Below, piece after piece: positions 1 through 10,607 of a stretch of DNA of 64,000 nucleotides. Position numbers and translations under genes: made by a program. Below the pieces are notes generated by a model. That model made no database searches. It saw nothing but the letters and a program-made list of their open reading frames with translations, and was not told the DNA's origin. Where the stretch lies: NCBI GenBank assembly GCA_015499995.1, contig JADNRV010000217.1, positions 1-64,000 on the forward strand, read 5' to 3'. Every line of letters starts with the position of its first letter. Within the stretch, counting starts at the first letter, position 1. The DNA is from Flammula alnicola. Its lineage: Eukaryota > Basidiomycota > Agaricomycetes > Agaricales > Strophariaceae.

Positions 1-112
1 TCCTGCGATGGGCCGGCCGATATGAAGCCCACAGTCAGCTGCCCGTAGTTCCATGGCATCGCGCTGGTCGATAGTATCTTTATAGAAGGCAATGATTTGG
101 AACAAATTGGCT
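1..112 (-). CDS. Exon-like fragment of an unrecognised gene, cut by the window edge
   Basis: On the minus strand a 37-codon open frame runs from about 112 to the window edge. It begins after a possible splice acceptor (CTGAG) and reads like coding sequence, with an internal stretch FYKDTIDQRDAMELRAADCG. The gene would continue to the left of the window. I do not recognise the family and could not place an upstream exon with confidence. It could be a chance open frame. Confidence 0.3.
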
Positions 113-845
113 CTCAGCGTGAGCCCTCACCCCTATGATGCTGCTTGTCAAGGTGAATTATTGTATGGCTCGTGTACGCTAATACGTATACTAGCATTTT
201 CTGACTACAGGCAGGGTACTAGTAATCGTAATTAACGATTGACATTCATAGTGATAGAAAATCTGAGAAGATCTGCGGCCGTGTAACCTGCAAGTACATC
301 CTTAATTTATATGTTAATGTCGGTAAGCATGCTGCAAGTCGGTGAGAAATTATTTTTGAATCCTAGGATCTCCTCGAGCCTCCATGATGGTCTGTGAGTC
401 AAGACTGTGCCAACCAGGGCGCTGTACTTACTACCTCGTGCCCATGACCAGATGACCACTGTCCAGGCCCTTTTGTTACCTGAAATATGGCAGATCTAGA
501 TAGACACCGTGTAGTCAGGACACCGTTTTTGTCTTCGACCGTTTTTGCTTGCGGTGTCTGTCACTGTGCCAGTGATCACGATGACTCTGCTGTATATGTG
601 TGCTGCTGGAGCTCGGATTGTTTTAATGCTCATTTGATGACCCGCAAAAAAATGTGAGACGTAGCCTCCCTAGGCTAAACTAGAGTAATTTTTACATGCC
701 TTTTGTCTCAGATGTTTTCTACTTTTCGCGAGATCAGTACTTTCTTGGAAGGTTCTTCCTGGTGATTGAGTCACGTGTGGAATCCCGATGAGGAAGTGAC
801 ACCGACGTTGCAGCCAATCATTGCTCGACTCTCCTTCGTAGTTTC
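113..845. other. Intergenic, upstream of the Rrn10-like gene
   Basis: No gene is recognised here. The stretch has T-rich tracts and a palindromic CACGTG box at 772-777, about 70 bases before the start codon of the next gene, with a CCAAT element shortly after it. These are plausible promoter elements of the plus-strand gene that follows. Confidence 0.4.
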
Positions 846-2553
846 ATGACGGATCCTCGTTTGAGTACAGTCTACGACTATTCAGACCTCCGACTGCACC
901 CTGATGGCACGCGCGTACCAAAAGTCAAGTAATCTTAGGCCGCATCTCGTCAAAGTAACTGTGCAGAATGCTCGCTCAAATTGGATTGCCAGAGATGCAG
1001 GCGGTTCCGCGCACATTCCCAAGTTCCGGAAAAAGACCAAGAACACCTCTGACGAGCCAGAACATGATGAAGATGATAACGCAAAAGAAATCGATGACCC
1101 AGGAGAGAAGGAGTCTGGTGTATCAGTTGATGGACAATCAGCAGACGAAGGCAGCGATTCCTCCGAGCGAGGCAAGAAGCGTAAACCGAAACGATTCGAC
1201 GAACGAAAGCCCAAACGGCAAAAATTTGCGGCAGATTATGATTATTTAAATCCTCCTACCTCTGGTTCAAAGGATGTCGAGGCAGATCAAAATATTACTT
1301 CAGACAGCGAACTGACTGACGAAACTTTTCCTTTCGAACCTTCTACAGTAAGTGCTATCTCTATTTCGAAAGATTTTCTTTCTAAACATTTTTTCTTTAG
1401 GATCTTTTGAAAGCTATCCATAGATTTGCCTCTGAATTCTATACAGAGAGAGGGCAATTGCTGAATATTTCCCGGGAGTATCGCAAAGAAAGAAAGAAGA
1501 AAATGCTCCGACGACGTGCCAGGCGCGAGAATGAAGGCCTCACAAGTCGGAATGCCAGTCTTTCGCATTCTCCTTCATTACCCCCGTCTTCGAATCTTGG
1601 TGAAGATTCTTTGCAGCGAGATCCAGCCAGCGACTCAGAGGAGGATGAAGACGAAGACAGCGACCCAGATGGCAATGGCGACACAGACAATAAAGATGTA
1701 AAAGGAAAAGGAAAGGCCAAGAGGAAAGGTCGACGTCGACCCCCGGCAAAACTTTATACGGATATGTACAAGATGTTCGACGGCTCTGCTATCATGGCCC
1801 TAGGTCCGTAAACGCGTTAATGCCTTTTCCTCTATTTCATTTATTTATTTCCGTGTTCCAGGCATGCTAGTTCAAGAGCACATTGCCCACCTCTTGACCC
1901 CTCAAATTCCCGATGGTTGGGAACAAGAAATGCGTGAAGCTTACACGCCTGAGGAAGATTTTGAAGAAGGAGGCGGGGAAGAAGACGAAAACGGGGAGGA
2001 CGAAGAAGGAGAGGATGAAGAAGAAAGAGAGTATGAAGAAGAAGGAGAGGATGAAGAAGAAGGCGAATGGGAGGATGAGGATGAAGGAGGACGAGATGGT
2101 GAACCAGACGAGGAACCAAACGGCGAGGAAGAGGAAGAAGAGAGAAATCGGGTAAAAGCAAATTTCAGAGAGCAGAGACATATGGACAACAGCGACTTGG
2201 GCGGATCTGGAGAGGACGGCGGTAGCAGCGGAGGATCAGACGAGGAAGGTGATAAGCTAGACGACTTCAGCGAAACAGAAGATGACGTGCTGAGAGGTGA
2301 CGCAGAGGAGGGCAGTTCTGGACGGAGCGAAGTTGTCTGTGATTCGCCGCCTACTTCTGGAATTCAGCCCAGTGCTAATCATGTCCTTGTCGATTCTTCC
2401 GATAATCGTCGACAGGATGCCGACACCGCGGTCAAGATCCCTGTACACCAGGAGGACGAACTGGAATCTGACGCGGACAATCCCATTCAGACCGCTCCGG
2501 ATCAGCCCTTACCCCCCGAACATACGATGTACTCGGGTTCGACGGCCATTTGA
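846..2553 (+). CDS. Acidic nuclear protein with an Rrn10-like (RNA polymerase I UAF) core
   Basis: Four exons fit by frame and splice sites: 846-923, 967-1347, 1401-1803 and 1862-2553, giving about 517 residues. The first intron is the least certain. The N-terminal half is basic and charged. A core spans exons 3 and 4: a segment AIHRFASEFYTERGQLL and, further on, MYKMFDGSAIMALGMLVQEH across the last intron. The two blocks resemble in pattern the conserved parts of yeast Rrn10 (HYYATQLC... and FDETSLITLGLLIEKW), a subunit of the upstream activation factor for rDNA transcription. The C-terminal third is a very acidic Glu/Asp tract (about residues 310-370) followed by a low-complexity tail. Role in RNA polymerase I initiation is inferred from this short similarity only; yeast Rrn10 is about 145 residues, so the rest is extra. 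Confidence 0.6.
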
Positions 2554-3124
2554 CTGAATAGGTCCAAAATTTTAACAACATGCGAAAAGGATCTTGATCT
2601 CAATGAGGCCCATCGATTCACATTGATACATTTATCAGGAAGATTGTACCATTCAAGAAGGCGGAGACGTTCTTTTTTTTTTGGTCATTTTTCTTTGCTC
2701 GCTTGGACAGAAGATTTTCTGAGTTGGGCGAAACAGGAAACGCCATCACTCCAGGTAAGCCCCCTCTTTTCTTTGCCTCCCTACTACGGTTAACGTTTAC
2801 ATACAAGCCGCATATGCGGTCGCTCGCAGATCGCAGATCGGAAATTGCTTCCCGGCTATTGATTCTGGTATACCTACATATTCCACAATATACTACTAGA
2901 AGGCGAAACCTCGGAGTGTTAGATAGTTGTTTCGTGATCTTCTCTGGCTCTGCCAATTTGCCGTACATGGCAGTATATGTACTTGAGTGCTGACTGATCC
3001 GGTTTTTGCATATCTCCGGTTTTTCATTCGGGACTTTGTGAACTTCGAGGTGTCCGCTTCAAGGCATGAGGCGGTGTCGAATTAAGTATGAATTATACGG
3101 ATAGATACAAGGGGGAAACAGCTG
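2554..3124. other. Intergenic between convergent genes
   Basis: This is the shared 3' region of the Rrn10-like gene and the uL13m gene. Small frames on both strands lack codon structure or recognisable motifs. A short tandem CGCAGAT-type repeat is visible near 2,825. I see nothing else. Confidence 0.4.
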
Positions 3125-3823
3125 TTAAGACGACGCTTTTTCACTTTTTTCGTTCAGCTTTTTGAGGGTTTCGGAGGTGGTAGGTATCGAAGGTTTGTAA
3201 TTGGGTGGCAGAGTACCATCATCCCAACTTCGCATAACATTCGCGCCCAATATACCCATGCGGTGAGATGGGAATATCTTGAGACGTTCCAGACGGCGTT
3301 CTCGTAGTTTGTTCTTGGGTAACATGCCTGACACTGCGTGTCGAATGATCTAGACGAAGTTAAAAAAAAATGTACGGTAAGTAGCAGAACGCTAACACGC
3401 GACGTAGTGAAACACACGCACCTCATCAGGGTTTTTATCTTTCATAGCCTTGTATGGCGTCTCCTTCAATCCTCCTGGAAACATAGAATGCTTTCGGAAT
3501 AGTAGTTGTTCTTCCTTCCTTCCTGTAACTTTTACCCTTCTAGAGTTGGTGACGATCACGTAGTCCCCGCAATCCACTATATGACCGTTCAATGCTTCAT
3601 ATCCCAGGCATTTAGAATAAGACACGCACCGCTGGGATCATAAATGGGTTTGTGCTTGCCCATTAACACCAACGCTATCCTTTCCGCGAGCTTACCCAAA
3701 ATGCGGTCAGATGCATCGACGTGGTGCCAGACCCTCGCGTATGCAAGAGCGGTCTATAAAGAAGAGTCAGAGCATAACAAAAGCACCTTATGAGATACAT
3801 ACATTGCCGACGACTTGAGACAT
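3125..3823 (-). CDS. MRPL23: Mitochondrial large-subunit ribosomal protein uL13m
   Basis: Structural protein of the mitochondrial large ribosomal subunit (L13 family, yeast MRPL23). Four exons read cleanly on the minus strand: 3823-3803, 3753-3630, 3594-3422 and 3349-3125, giving 180 residues, normal for the family. The start codon opens the short MSQVVGN exon. Exon 2 gives [20 protein letters not shown], exon 3 the family core [18 protein letters not shown] and exon 4 the signature [20 protein letters not shown]. The second intron is only 35 nt. No separate cleavable presequence is obvious beyond the first residues. The gene is convergent with the Rrn10-like gene. Identification is firm. Confidence 0.92.
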
Positions 3824-6267
3824 GGTTTAGAGAACGACGTGAACGGTGTTGGCAAGGCAAGAATTTGTGCTTCAGCGCCGGACAAAACTTTCCCACGAGA
3901 CGGGTGTACGACTGCACCCAAAATGGGCATGGCCCTATCGTGTCCTCAAACCAACCTCCTGAGACGGCTCATTTCAGCACCGTCTTCTTCGCTACTATAG
4001 TCAGCAAAAATTCCTTCAAGACCACCTCAAGACCACCCAAATTAACACCGTCGATGCAGGATATTTGCACATACAAACAGCAGGCCGCGGAAAAACCACA
4101 GGGTTATGTCGAATTTCCGACATCTGAATCTCTATGGTGCCGATCTCACTTGGGATGATTTCAAACCAGTTTGCTTCTCTGGCGAAAGCAAAGAAAGTTT
4201 GTAATGCCATACCTGAACTTTATTTGGCGCGCTGTTCATTCATGGATGCTTATTGGACACCGTTTCATGTTTTCCAACCTTTCACAAAGCCTTGCGGTTC
4301 TCGGGACTCTCCAGCTCACTTGGATCAAGATGCGAAATGGGCTGCCATGTGCTTATCCTCAGTAGCGATGCATATGTATCGTAATTTGCAGCTTCTAAGT
4401 TTCATGGAACATTCGTCTCCCTATTCTCTCCTTTGAATAGGTTCACCAGACCGCTGGGTAGGAGCCATTCACATATCTGGGAGTCTTTGTATCTAATGGT
4501 CTCTTTTTACAAGTTTAGCCGCGGGCGTAAAGGGCTGTTTCAATCCCTCGTGCTTCTAGGGTTGATCGCACGCATCGCGCTAGTTGTATCACAGCAAACT
4601 CTTCCCATCGACTTGACAAATGGTATCTTTAATGATTCCCGGAGCAGTCTGCATGGAAGGGCTCTCAAATCTTTATTCAATAACCTGATCTCTGGAAGTG
4701 AAGATGTTCCGTTACTTCTCGCGTTCAAATCCTGATTCTTTGTTAAACCTTGAGTGGAATCTCTCCATCTTCTGCAAGCCTTAAGGCCTAATGTTTCAAG
4801 ACATTCATTTGACCACATTCGTCCTCAATGACTCAAAGCTTTCTCAGTTATTTATCACCTGGGTGAAACTTGCAGTACCTCTGGGACTGGCGTTTCTTTA
4901 TGTGGTTGATTGCTCTCGTTCACAAGGACTCCACGGCTCCTACGGCTCCTATGTTGGTTGCATCAGACGTTTCACCGTGCGTGCGAGCGGGCCGCGTTAT
5001 GGGGAGGTGCATGTCATCTGAGTGTATATGCACTGCCCAACTTTCGCATGACACTAACGGCAGAATACATGGTCGTTAGCTCGATTTCTCAGTCATGTCG
5101 GGCGTTATAGAAAACCTGCTATTCTATTAATCCACCAAGGCCAGAGTGAGTCTTTCTTGCTGAAAAGACGATCAGATTTCAACATATTTCAGTTGCGCAA
5201 ATTAATCTTTCTTCATCTTTTTTTAGGGGGGTTCGATCTATCCGTTTACTCAGATCCGGTGGATGATATCCAGATATTCAAGACGGCGCGAGTCCAGAAC
5301 CTAAGGACATCTGGGAATTCTCGCCGTTTCTGCACCCACCCTTATGGCGCTGGGGTATCGTCGTGAGTCCGCCCATACCTTTTTTTGTTCCTCATTCTCA
5401 AGCTCTCCGAATAGGCCTTACCTGAAGTCATGGACGACGTAACGCCATCAAGCTACTTCACACCTACAGGACCACGGAGATTTGTCGTATCAAAATATCG
5501 ACGTGGATAAGGAGCTCTTTTTCTAATCCCTCTCAAAGCCGCTGCTTCGGTTGTGCCCTAGCTAATATGCACCCCTTCGAAGACTCGAAGACATTCTGTC
5601 GTAAAAAAAAATACACCCTCTGTCTTTTCTATTCAATCTGATTGGTGAGCTTATGAATCGTCATCGCTTCCTGAAGCGTTCTCTGGCCTGTCAGGCGAGT
5701 TCCTTGCAGTGTTCGCGAGTTCGCGCCGTCTGAAGAATCCGAACATCGCCTCATCAATTTTATTCGGCAATCAACGGTCCAATCGAGAACGACCGGCAAT
5801 TGACTATTGAATCTTGAAGGACAATTCTTATGAAGGGACGACCTCGAAGCTGACTTTCGGTTGAAAATGGGAATGAGTTTCCACCAACTGTCATAATCGA
5901 AGAAGTTGAAATCAAGGCGTTTCATTTTCCGATGGCATCGTCCGTTGAATGGGTGTTTCATTCGTGACTCTAAAAAAAGGAAGGCGGTGTGGTTCTACTG
6001 GACAACTTTTACGACTGGTTTAACACCTTCCTGACTCACCCAATCTGTCGTCTGCTAAACGGGTTTGCGGCGTCAGAATTCAAGGCGAACGCACCACTTC
6101 TCGAAACAGGGTCTCTGATCTGTGTGGAGGCATCGCATGGCAAAGAAGTACTCCCGGGCTTCGTCTTTGCTTCTCGCGGAGCGACATTAATCATTCAACG
6201 ATATTTTTTGAAAATATTATAATACAAGAGCCTTGATATACAATACAAAATTAATCTACAGAGGTGG
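3824..6267. other. Gene-poor 2.4-kb stretch, no gene recognised
   Basis: Both strands were read. Frames of 60-120 codons occur (for example plus strand 4134-4436 and 4433-4735, minus strand 5629-5961). None has a recognisable domain, a consistent splice pattern or a run of conserved-looking sequence. Neighbouring plus-strand frames from 4.1 to 4.7 kb could be one decayed coding region broken by stops and frameshifts, but I cannot name a parent. The left end should include the promoter of the uL13m gene and the right end the 3' region of NUP42. Confidence 0.4.
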
Positions 6268-8166
6268 CTACCGAACGGATAGAGGTGGTACCCACTCAGG
6301 AACTTTCCCCCATACGAATTTGGGACATTGGAAGGCTTCCTGAGCTGGCTTGGGCAGTAGCTCCATGTAATTCGGCGGTAGTTGCTGGTCATACGGCGTC
6401 GAGCCAGGTTTATACGATGCCTTCATGTTCGTGAAATCTAGAGGACCAGAAGACACCGAGCTCTTCATCTCCATAGATATCGAGGGGGCAGCTGGGGTAA
6501 ATGCTGAGATGGGTTGGGTATTATTCGGTGGCAGCTGAGCGCCAAATGCTGAGACACCGAAAGCAGAGGTTGCTTGTTGTCCTTGAGGAAGCTGGCCAAA
6601 GGCCGAAGTCGGTGCAGGGGGATTGGTAATGAAAGCAGAAGTTGGATTGGGGAATACTGATGGAGCGGCAGCCTGTTGTTGTGGCTGTTGGGCGAGAGGG
6701 CCAAAGGCAGATGGCGTCCCGAAAACGGAGTTTGTGCCTTGTGTAGGGGTATTGAATGCGGACGCGGTATTCGCAGGTGCAGGAGCCACAGGCTGACCAA
6801 ACGATGGTTGCCCAAAAACTGAACTACCAGTTTGTTGTTGGGTATTCGACGCGGCCCCAAGGCCGAAGGCAGATGGTTGACCTGCAAATGCTGAGAAGCC
6901 ACCGCCAGTATTACTCGCAGTATTAGCAACATTTCCAAAGGCACTTGCCCCTGTGCCGGCGAAAGCACCAAAGGCTCCCGACGCAGGTTTGATTACAGAA
7001 GGTGCTGTCATCTGAGAAGCTTGACCGAAAGCCGATGGTTGGCCGAACGCCGATGTAGCAGCAAGCTGTGATGGCTGACCGAACACAGACGTAGCTTGAG
7101 GCTGTGGCTGCGAAAATGCAGACACTGGGGCAGCGGCATTCTGAGGTCGACCAAAAGCACTCGCTGTACCTCCAAGAGTAGATGTATGTCCGAAAGAGGA
7201 TTGGCCGAATGCTGGCTGACCAAAAGCTGGCTGTCCGAATGCAGGTTTTCCGAAGGCCGATGTGGTCGTGTTGGAAGAACCGAACGCCGAAGGAGTAGTC
7301 GTACTTCCAAAGGCAGAAGTTGCTGGCGTAGACGTACTACCGAATGCCGATGATGTAGACGGAAACACTGAGCCAGAGGGTCCTTGACGAAATGCAGAAG
7401 AAGTAGCGACTGCGGTTGCACCACTAGCAGCCGGCAATTTGCTCTGCTTTACAGCCTGTTCGTAGGCCTGTGCCGAGTTCGTTCGTGCGTTCTTCAGTGA
7501 GAGAGGCAGAATTAGCTATGCGTCGGGATAAATTCTATGGTAACGTACTGCATAGACCTGTTCTGCCGCAGCGATTTTGCTTGCCTGATATTGAAGCTGT
7601 GGAAAACAGAATTTAATATAGATTGACGGAGAACAAAAAATAGGTATACGTATTCATTCAAACTCCCTGCTTTCATCGCTGCGACATATTTAACGCGTAA
7701 CTCTTCCGGCGATTCGTCCAACCCTGAGAGCAAGAGAGGTTCATGTTTCGAGGGAGCATATGAAGTCAGAGGCCAGATAGGTTTATCAGCATTTGGCGTC
7801 AGGTCATTCGTAATACTGGCAACACTGACAATCAAGTCAGAGGGTAAAATAAAACTGCACGAATTCGTTACTCACGTAAAGGGTAAAGAAGGTTTAGTGT
7901 CAGCACTTGCACCACCGCCGCCTGTACCACCTTCCCGAGTCCAAGAAGTATCTGTGTGCAAAATAGGCGGTTTAGCAGCATGGGTGTCCGATGTAGAGTA
8001 GTGTACGCACTTCCAAAGCCCGACTGCTGGGCATTTGCTGGATGCTCATTCCTACAAGTATCACCGAATCGGCACTGTCCTCGGAGAAAGTACTGACATA
8101 TCGCCTGTTTCGATAGCGAATTGAGACCGTGAATGGGTATTATTTGATATATTTCAAGCTCACCAT
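6268..8166 (-). CDS. NUP42: FG-repeat nucleoporin of the Nup42/Amo1 type with CCCH zinc finger
   Basis: Nuclear pore protein of the cytoplasmic face, by family an mRNA-export factor that works with Gle1. The first exon is just the ATG (8166-8164); exon 2 starts at 8104 and gives MAICQYFLRGQCRFGDTCRN, a C-x5/8-C-x5-C-x3-H zinc finger (C..GQC...DTC...H) as in human NUP42. Middle exons hold the conserved block LTPNADKPIWPLTSYAPSKH and GLDESPEELRVKY. The last exon (from about 7478 down to 6268) contains 22 Phe-Gly dipeptides, mostly SAFG and PAFG, one run being four tandem copies. The C-terminus is KFVWGKVPEWVPPLSVR, matching the family's conserved tail. A CACGTG box lies at 8319-8324, about 150 bases upstream. 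Confidence 0.88.
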
Positions 8167-8929
8167 GTCCCTACAATGGCTGTAAGGGCCCTATATCTTT
8201 CAACTGTGAAGGTAGTGATTGTATTGGGCCAAATGTCTGGAGTTCTATAGTATTTTAGTGACTCGGAAGAAAGGTATGTCGAAACTTTAAGTTTAAGAAG
8301 TGAGCGAGATGTTGTTGGCACGTGATTCAGCGCTCTAGCCTCTGAGTCTGAGTCTCTGCTCCGTACCACCATCAGCTGACAGCTGAGTGGCATCACCGTT
8401 CCTCAGTCGAGAGTTCGCGCCGGCCATCTCTTTTTCAAGGGATGGTAGAATGCTGCGTATCATATCGAGCCAATGCTAAAACGCGATAAAAGCTGTTGAC
8501 CGAAAACTCGCACGGGCGACGGACAAAACTGGAATAAGTACAGACGGTGAGCTCGATTCCGTCCTGAATTCTTCCAGTATCTGTGCACTTAAATAATATA
8601 TAGGAAAAATTTGGAACTGTAAAGCCTCCCACTACGACATCATGACACTAGACGCGATGCCTGGATTCTCGGCGCGTAGCGGCTGTTAGTACCGCGTCTC
8701 GCTCTCGCAAAACCCCAACATCACCAAGTTGCTGCTTCCGTCCCTCACGACCTGAGCTGCTGTAGTTTGTGAAGCCCATGGCTCACCATTGGAGCTGGTT
8801 TTTCTGTTGCTGCCAACCACGCACCGCCTCTGGTGCTGCTGTTGTTTGCTGTTTATGTTCTATCCTATATGTAGTTCGTGGACGCCCGTGCTGTTTTTCT
8901 GGACGCCCTACATCGCCTCTGGCGCATTG
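8167..8929. other. Intergenic, upstream of NUP42
   Basis: No gene is recognised. The part next to NUP42 should carry its promoter, including CACGTG at 8319-8324. Towards 8.8 kb the sequence becomes rich in CTG/TTG triplets (for example around 8820-8850), which gives artificial low-complexity frames. Confidence 0.4.
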
Positions 8930-9039
8930 AAAACCAAACCAAAAGTATAAACAACTCGCTGTCGCTGTTTTTTTTTTTGCTCGCGTTTGGTGACCCGAGC
9001 TGCTGTGACTGTTCCTGTTTATACTTTTGGTTTGGTTTT
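8930..9039. repeat. 24-bp perfect inverted repeat with 62-bp spacer
   Basis: The left arm is 8930-8953 (AAAACCAAACCAAAAGTATA then AACA) and the right arm 9016-9039 is its exact reverse complement. The spacer is 8954-9015. Neither arm can be extended by matching bases. It could fold as a cruciform or be the remnant of a small transposon. No target duplication was found. Confidence 0.75.
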
Positions 9040-9657
9040 TAATGAATCGCCGTTCACTGTCAAGGTTGATGCACCGACTCAACTGTCAGGTGGATTCCAC
9101 CTGTGGCAGTCATACACATTCCTGATGTTAGGGGTGACTGGCCTAGACACCCCCCATTCTTATCTTCACCGTCTAACAAACTAGATTGTTGTTCAGCTCA
9201 CAGGAGGCTGCGTGAAGTGTGGTGTCATCATCTACTTCAAGTTTTCGGAATATGGATTCAAGAAACGTCAGCATGAAGCTTGAAGCTTGAAGGCTGCCAA
9301 ATTTTGAATATTGAATGTTGCCAGTGCACAGCTTGGTGTGTTATTGCACTATTATTTACTGTTCACCTAATACGACCTCTGAGGGACTTGGCAATTCATG
9401 CCCATCGAACTTCTGAAAGCTGCCAGAGAAAATGCACCTAATGCAAGGCACTGAATTCTCCGCTGTGCAGGTGTAAAATCCCTGTGTGCCACAAGTACAA
9501 CGCCACATTGCCTGCCCTAACTTGGTCCACGTGAGGTGGGCAACGACTCGACGAGGCTATTGCTGAAGCTTGAAGTTCAAACCTGAAGGCTAAGTATGCC
9601 TAGCTATGCATTCGGGCTAAGCTCTTCGCCAATGGCATCCGCATCCTAAAGCCCTCA
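9040..9657. other. Intergenic between two inverted-repeat structures
   Basis: No gene is recognised. Short repeated motifs of the type GAAGCTTGAAG occur near 9275 and 9565. This stretch and the flanking inverted repeats form a 2.4-kb gene-free interval between NUP42 and VPS41. Confidence 0.4.
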
Positions 9658-10100
9658 CACGGCGGACATTCAACTGTCAAGTCGGCTGACCGGTTGTCCT
9701 GTTAAGTCATACAGAGGTTACCGGCAAGTCATAACCTGTCATGACACAGGTTGACTTGCCGGTCACAGTGGCCGATGTCACGCTCTTTCTTTTTTTAAAA
9801 TGTTCTCGCCTCATACTTACGTTTGTTAGTTGCTAACGTTAGATTAGAGCGAATTCAAATAGTGGCGAAGACAATACGTAGATTGATAGTGAGGGAATGA
9901 ATTCGAATAAACACGACACATGAGTACTATTAAATACGCAGAATATGAGGCGAGAACATTAAAAAAAAGAAAGAGCGTGACATCGGCCACTGTGACCGGC
10001 AAGTCAACCTGTGTCATGACAGGTTATGACTTGCCGGTAACCTCTGTATGACTTAACAGGACAACCGGTCGGCCGACTTGACAGTTGAATGTCCGCCGTG
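9658..10100. mobile_element. Foldback/MITE-like element with ~158-bp terminal inverted repeats
   Basis: Left arm about 9658-9815 and right arm about 9944-10100 are near-perfect reverse complements, differing by a short indel in a T tract and a few substitutions; the loop is about 128 bp. The termini read CACGGCGGAC...GTCCGCCGTG. Flanking bases are TCA on both sides (9655-9657 and 10101-10103), a possible 3-bp target duplication. A 3-bp duplication with termini starting CAC would fit a non-autonomous CACTA/CMC-type element, but a 3-base match can arise by chance. Each arm contains a further near-palindrome around ACCGGCAAGTCA...TGACTTGCCGGT. There is no coding sequence. Confidence 0.8.
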
Positions 10101-10103
10101 TCA

Positions 10104-10607
10104 ACGACCTCATCACAGAGAAGCCCAAAGCGTTGGATATTGACGTGGCTCGAGTTGCTCCGGAAAAACAGTCACATTTATTCTGCATCCTTCGAGGATG
10201 CCTTATCAATCGGCAAATCATGGCCATGGGGGTAGCCGTCGACTATATTCGGTTCCCTTGACCCCCGCCCTCAGGGCTTACCGCGGCACCTCTCACGTTA
10301 AATTATTTTATCGTATTGCGACCTGTGAGCACGTTTCTGATTTTTGTTTTGTTTTCGTGATGCATCGATGTTATCCTCGATATTGGTCTCTAAGTCGACT
10401 GGCTGTTCACGAATTCTCGATCATCAGAGACCTTGAGTTCACGAGTTCGATGGTTCAGAATCAACCAAAGTGACAGTATACAAGCATGACATTAAGTCCC
10501 AAGGGAAGAAAGCCACCCTGGTTGGTATAAAGATATAATCTAATACATGCAAAAAAGTGGTAAATAAGAAATGCGACGGTGATGAGTAAACGAAAGATGC
10601 GTAGAGA
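10104..10607. other. Intergenic, 3' side of VPS41
   Basis: Plus-strand frames of up to 91 codons are present, but none is recognisable. This is the downstream region of the minus-strand VPS41 gene. Confidence 0.35.

Noticed and set aside
1841..2189. Long minus-strand frames rich in Ser, Leu or Phe opposite the Rrn10-like gene
   Set aside because: They are shadows of the purine-rich Glu/Asp tract on the plus strand; composition explains them.
7008..7424. Overlapping frames in the FG-repeat exon of NUP42
   Set aside because: The repeated FG codons keep other frames open; only the FG frame matches the family ends.
8783..9082. 99-codon minus-strand frame rich in Gln and Arg
   Set aside because: It is driven by CTG/TTG repeats and spans the 24-bp inverted repeat; no homologous pattern is recognised.
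9658..10100. CRISPR-like array
   Set aside because: There are only two long inverted arms, no direct repeats with spacers, and the genome is eukaryotic.
9658..10100. 9-bp target duplication for the foldback element
   Set aside because: The nine bases on each side differ; only a 3-bp TCA match is present.
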